Assembly: GCA_002723085.1 (NCBI GenBank)
Contig: PBNK01000035.1
Location: 62,001 to 126,000 of the forward strand
Direction: 5' to 3'
DNA from: Crocinitomicaceae bacterium
GTDB taxonomy: Bacteria > Bacteroidota > Bacteroidia > Flavobacteriales_D > Parvicellaceae
Length of the DNA stretch: 64,000 bases
Below, one piece after another: positions 61,276 through 64,000 of this stretch. The notes under the pieces are model-generated. The model saw only the letters and a list, made by a program, of their open reading frames with translations. It did no database searches and had not been told where the DNA came from. The position numbers and the translations under genes were made by a program. Every line of letters starts with the position of its first letter. The stretch's first letter is position 1.

Positions 61276-62169
61276 CTATTTTAAAATTGATTTATCATTT
61301 TGAACCAAAAATTTGGTCTTTAATCCAAACAATAGGCTTAGATTTTCATTTTCATGTCCAGCTGAAAAATCAAAAGCAATAGGAAAATCAAATTCTTTTG
61401 TTTTCTCCAAAAAAACCTCTTCTATCGTCATTCCAAAAGGAATCTTATTGTCTTTAATTTTAGAGAAATGTCCAATGATTAAACCTTTAATATGGTTAAA
61501 AACTCCGGCAAATTTCAATTGCCAACACATTCTGTCAATATTATACAAATACTCATCAATTTCTTCAATAAATAAAATTTTTCCTTCAAAATTGGGCTGA
61601 TAATTGGTTCCCAACAAACTTGTTAGGACAGCTAAGTTTCCTCCAATTATTTCAGCAGAAGCCTCCCCTATTCTGTTGTTTTGATTTTGGTTCCATGAGT
61701 AATCCATTGATGCACTAAACAAAACCTGTTTTAATGACCTTAATGATTCGGAGGTGTTTTCTATAATATTTATTGGCATTGTTGCATGGATAGAAGCTGT
61801 ATTTAAAATGATGTTTGAAAAAGAGTGCAAAACGGTAATATCAGAAAAACCAATAATCCATTTAGGTTTTTTTAAAAATAATTCTGGATTTAAATCTTCA
61901 ATTAATCTTACCGTCCCATAACCACCTCTAAAACACCAAATGGCTTTTGCTTTAGGGTGGTCCAGTGCCCATTGCAAGTCAGACTTTCTTGAACTGTCTG
62001 GCCCAGCAAAAATCCCTTCAGCTTGCATTAAATTTGGTGACCTTTCTGTTTTCAGCCCCCAATCAAGCAATAATTTTTCAGCAGCTTCAAGTTGCTTTAT
62101 TTCTATCTTTCTAGCCGGAGCTATTATAACAACTAGGTCTTGTTTTGTTAATTTGTCTGGAATGATCAT
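61276..62169 (-). CDS. LD-carboxypeptidase (family S66)
   Basis: 297 residues. Removes the terminal D-amino acid from tetrapeptides of recycled peptidoglycan in the cytoplasm, or acts on similar substrates (MccF group). Motifs: RGGYGTVRLIEDLN, GFSDITVL with the nucleophile Ser109, a Glu in LFIEEIDEYLYNIDR (about 202-203) and His234 in GLIIGHFSKIKD. There is no signal peptide. It is divergent from metG across 66 bases. Confidence 0.92.
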   Translation of the reverse strand: MIIPDKLTKQDLVVIIAPARKIEIKQLEAAEKLLLDWGLKTERSPNLMQAEGIFAGPDSSRKSDLQWALDHPKAKAIWCFRGGYGTVRLIEDLNPELFLKKPKWIIGFSDITVLHSFSNIILNTASIHATMPINIIENTSESLRSLKQVLFSASMDYSWNQNQNNRIGEASAEIIGGNLAVLTSLLGTNYQPNFEGKILFIEEIDEYLYNIDRMCWQLKFAGVFNHIKGLIIGHFSKIKDNKIPFGMTIEEVFLEKTKEFDFPIAFDFSAGHENENLSLLFGLKTKFLVQNDKSILK

Positions 62170-62210
62170 ATTGTTCCTTACTAAGGAAGTAAAAATAAGT
62201 ATATAAAACT

Positions 62211-62218
62211 TATATTTG
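62211..62218 (+). promoter_or_regulatory. metG promoter -7 box
   Basis: TATATTTG is a perfect TAnnTTTG. It ends 17 bases before the metG ATG, implying a leader of only about a dozen bases. No S-box or methionine T-box riboswitch can fit in so short a leader. Confidence 0.5.
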
Positions 62219-62235
62219 GCGCTTCAAATATTTTT

Positions 62236-64000
62236 ATGGCTCATCCAAAAAGACATACGATTACCGCTGCTTTGCCATACGCTAATGGTCCCTTGCATTT
62301 AGGACATCTTGCTGGAGTATACATTTCTTCTGATATATATGCCCGTTTTTTGCGATCAAATGGCGAAGATGTTGCTTTTATTTGTGCTTCAGACGAACAT
62401 GGTGCTGCCATAACTCTAAGAGCTAAAAAAGAAGGCGTTTCTCCTAAAGATATTATCGACACTTATCATAAAACCAATAAAGAGGTTTTTGAGAAATTGG
62501 GGGTGAGTTTTGACATTTACGACCGAACTTCTGAAAGCCATCATCATGAAACAGCTCAAGAATTGTTTTTACAATTGGAAAAAAAAGGAGCTTTTGTTAA
62601 AAAAGAATCCAAACAATATTTTGATGAAGAGTTCAATCAATTTTTAGCCGATAGATATATTACTGGTCAATGTCCAAAATGCGATTACGATGGGGCATAT
62701 GGAGACCAATGTGAAAAATGTGGAAGCGCATTAAGCCCTACTGAATTGATAAATCCAATATCTACTTTAAGCAAAAAAATTCCTGTTCTTAAGAAAACTT
62801 CGCACTGGTATTTACCACTAGACAGGCATGAAAAATGGCTTAAAGACTGGATGGAAAAAGGAATTTATAATGGCAAACAAATTCATGATCCTAAAGATTG
62901 GAAAAACCAAGTAATTGGCCAATGCATGAGCTGGATCAATGCTGGATTGCTACCAAGGGCCATTACAAGAGATTTAGATTGGGGCGTAAAAGTTCCATTA
63001 AAAGATGGTGAAGGAAAAGTGTTGTATGTATGGTTTGATGCACCTATTGGATATATTTCTGCCACTAAAAAGTGGGCTTCCGAAAACAACAAAAATTGGG
63101 AAGACTACTGGAAAAGCAACGACACTAATTTGGTTCACTTTTTAGCCAAAGACAACATCGTTTTTCACACCATAATATTCCCAGCAATACTGTCTGAACT
63201 GGGTGACTACATATTGCCAACTAATGTTCCAGCTAACGAGTTTTTAAATTTAGAAGGTCAAAAATTAAGCACTTCAAGAAATTGGGCAGTATGGGGAAAA
63301 GACTTCATAGCTGACTTTCCTGGACAAGAAGATGTACTTAGATATGTACTTAGCTCTATTGCTCCAGAAAACAAAGACAGTGACTTTTCATGGAAAGATT
63401 TTCAAGCAAGAAACAACAATGAATTAGGAGCTATTTTTGGGAATTTTGTTAACAGAACTTTAGTTCTTACACAAAAGTATTACAATGGAATAGTCCCTAA
63501 AAAGAAGGAATTGGAGACTATTGATAAAGAAGTGCTGAAATCTATTGCTGAAGCTCCCAATAAAATTGAAGCAGCTATTCGTTCTTTTAGGTTTAGAGAT
63601 GCTCAAGCAGAAGCCATGAAATTAGCCAGAGTTGGCAATAAATATTTAGCCGATACCGAGCCTTGGAAAGAAATAAAAACCAACCCTGAAAGAGTTAAAA
63701 CCATTCTTAACATTTCGCTTCAAATTACTGCGACCCTTGCTGTAATTTTTGAACCTTTTATGCCTCAAAAAGCCGCTGCATTAGCTAAAATGCTAAACTT
63801 AAATTTGCCAAAATGGACTGAAGCTGGGAGTCATTCACTAATTCCTTCAAACCACACCATAAACAAGCCTGAAATTTTATTTACTAAAATTGAAGATGCA
63901 CAAATTGATGCGCAAATTGAAAAGCTAAAAAAGACTACGCAAAACACTTCTAAATTCCCTCCAATGAAAGACGAAATAACTTTTGAAGATTTTACCAAAC
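62236..64000 (+). CDS. metG: Methionine--tRNA ligase, 3' end cut by window edge
   Basis: The first 588 residues of MetRS are visible, with no stop before the window ends. The class I signature HLGH is at residues 21-24, and the KMSKS loop reads KLSTS (343-347) in the phrase [14 protein letters not shown], usual for this phylum. A zinc knuckle with Cys146, 149, 159 and 162 (CPKC...CEKC) interrupts the catalytic fold, and the anticodon-binding helices follow (about 390-550). A C-terminal EMAP domain may lie beyond the edge. It is divergent from the LD-carboxypeptidase gene. Confidence 0.97.
   Translation, partial: MAHPKRHTITAALPYANGPLHLGHLAGVYISSDIYARFLRSNGEDVAFICASDEHGAAITLRAKKEGVSPKDIIDTYHKTNKEVFEKLGVSFDIYDRTSESHHHETAQELFLQLEKKGAFVKKESKQYFDEEFNQFLADRYITGQCPKCDYDGAYGDQCEKCGSALSPTELINPISTLSKKIPVLKKTSHWYLPLDRHEKWLKDWMEKGIYNGKQIHDPKDWKNQVIGQCMSWINAGLLPRAITRDLDWGVKVPLKDGEGKVLYVWFDAPIGYISATKKWASENNKNWEDYWKSNDTNLVHFLAKDNIVFHTIIFPAILSELGDYILPTNVPANEFLNLEGQKLSTSRNWAVWGKDFIADFPGQEDVLRYVLSSIAPENKDSDFSWKDFQARNNNELGAIFGNFVNRTLVLTQKYYNGIVPKKKELETIDKEVLKSIAEAPNKIEAAIRSFRFRDAQAEAMKLARVGNKYLADTEPWKEIKTNPERVKTILNISLQITATLAVIFEPFMPQKAAALAKMLNLNLPKWTEAGSHSLIPSNHTINKPEILFTKIEDAQIDAQIEKLKKTTQNTSKFPPMKDEITFEDFTK

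Noticed and set aside
61940-62206. 88-codon plus-strand open frame over the LD-carboxypeptidase start
   Set aside because: Shadow of the S66 peptidase frame; it lacks motifs and runs into the metG promoter region.
1-64000. CRISPR array, insertion sequence, prophage or defence island
   Set aside because: No regularly spaced repeats, transposase or integrase motifs, or defence-gene signatures were seen; composition is even across the window.

Overview
The window is AT-rich, gene-dense DNA that most resembles a marine or free-living member of the Bacteroidota, class Flavobacteriia. The evidence is a GldH lipoprotein, a PorZ protein, a GldK-like lipoprotein, two proteins with C-terminal type IX secretion (T9SS) sorting tails, RicT, DUF4837, DUF2911 and DUF3108 proteins, many small lipoproteins, several promoters with the Bacteroidota -7 box TAnnTTTG, and almost no Shine-Dalgarno sequences. 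I see no insertion sequence, prophage, CRISPR array, rRNA or replication origin. No stretch longer than about 300 bases lacks a gene.

Layout. 1-4229 (minus strand): a cut LEA14-like lipoprotein, an M20 dipeptidase, gpmI and an orphan histidine kinase. 4360-7104: tRNA-Phe with its terminator, divergent from pheT. 7110-11927: an acyltransferase, a YwqK/MORN_2 protein, threonine dehydrogenase, HflX and a small membrane protein. 12020-16361: two overlapping amidohydrolase genes. 16366-25556: mostly envelope proteins (YwqK lipoprotein, DUF3108, MORN, coiled-coil, beta-barrel, DUF4837, lytic transglycosylase), with LysE plus a D-amino-acid-oxidase-like enzyme, ComF, and a 36-residue membrane protein that is easy to miss at 22020-22130. 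25635-30198: methionine aminotransferase, gldH, ricT, holB and cvpA. 30275-37774: porZ, tRNA-Arg, a GldK-like lipoprotein and a very large PNGase F-like secreted protein. 38008-41392: a secreted YwqK-like protein, CsaA, phosphofructokinase and a gene broken by a frameshift at an A9 run. 41513-46885: an operon of AI-2E exporter, rhodanese, TPMT-like methyltransferase, AsmA and GNAT. 46878-52701: a DUF6263 lipoprotein, YebC, an Ig-like lipoprotein, a nitrilase, a second long YwqK paralogue and a queuosine-precursor transporter. 52698-58644: the minus operon purN, potassium channel, rnhA, quinone reductase, SCO1, divergent from acpP-fabF-rnc. 58624-64000: a pseudouridine-synthase-fold protein without catalytic residues, YraN, a DUF2911 protein, an outer-membrane-like protein, an LD-carboxypeptidase and metG, which runs off the right edge.

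The genes are mainly housekeeping (translation, glycolysis, fatty acid synthesis, purine synthesis, DNA replication) mixed with cell-envelope and T9SS/gliding genes. Convergent neighbours end within a few bases of each other or overlap, and operon neighbours often overlap by 1-32 bases, so the genome is compact.

I found no clear novel defence or mobile system. The best leads are a PNGase F-like protein whose two catalytic half-sites are separated by a LamG-type insert, a gene split at an A9 run, a pseudouridine-synthase-fold protein that has lost its catalytic Asp, a pair of near-identical palindromes between two divergent secreted-protein genes, and the 36-residue membrane ORF. All calls come from reading the sequence; no database search was run.
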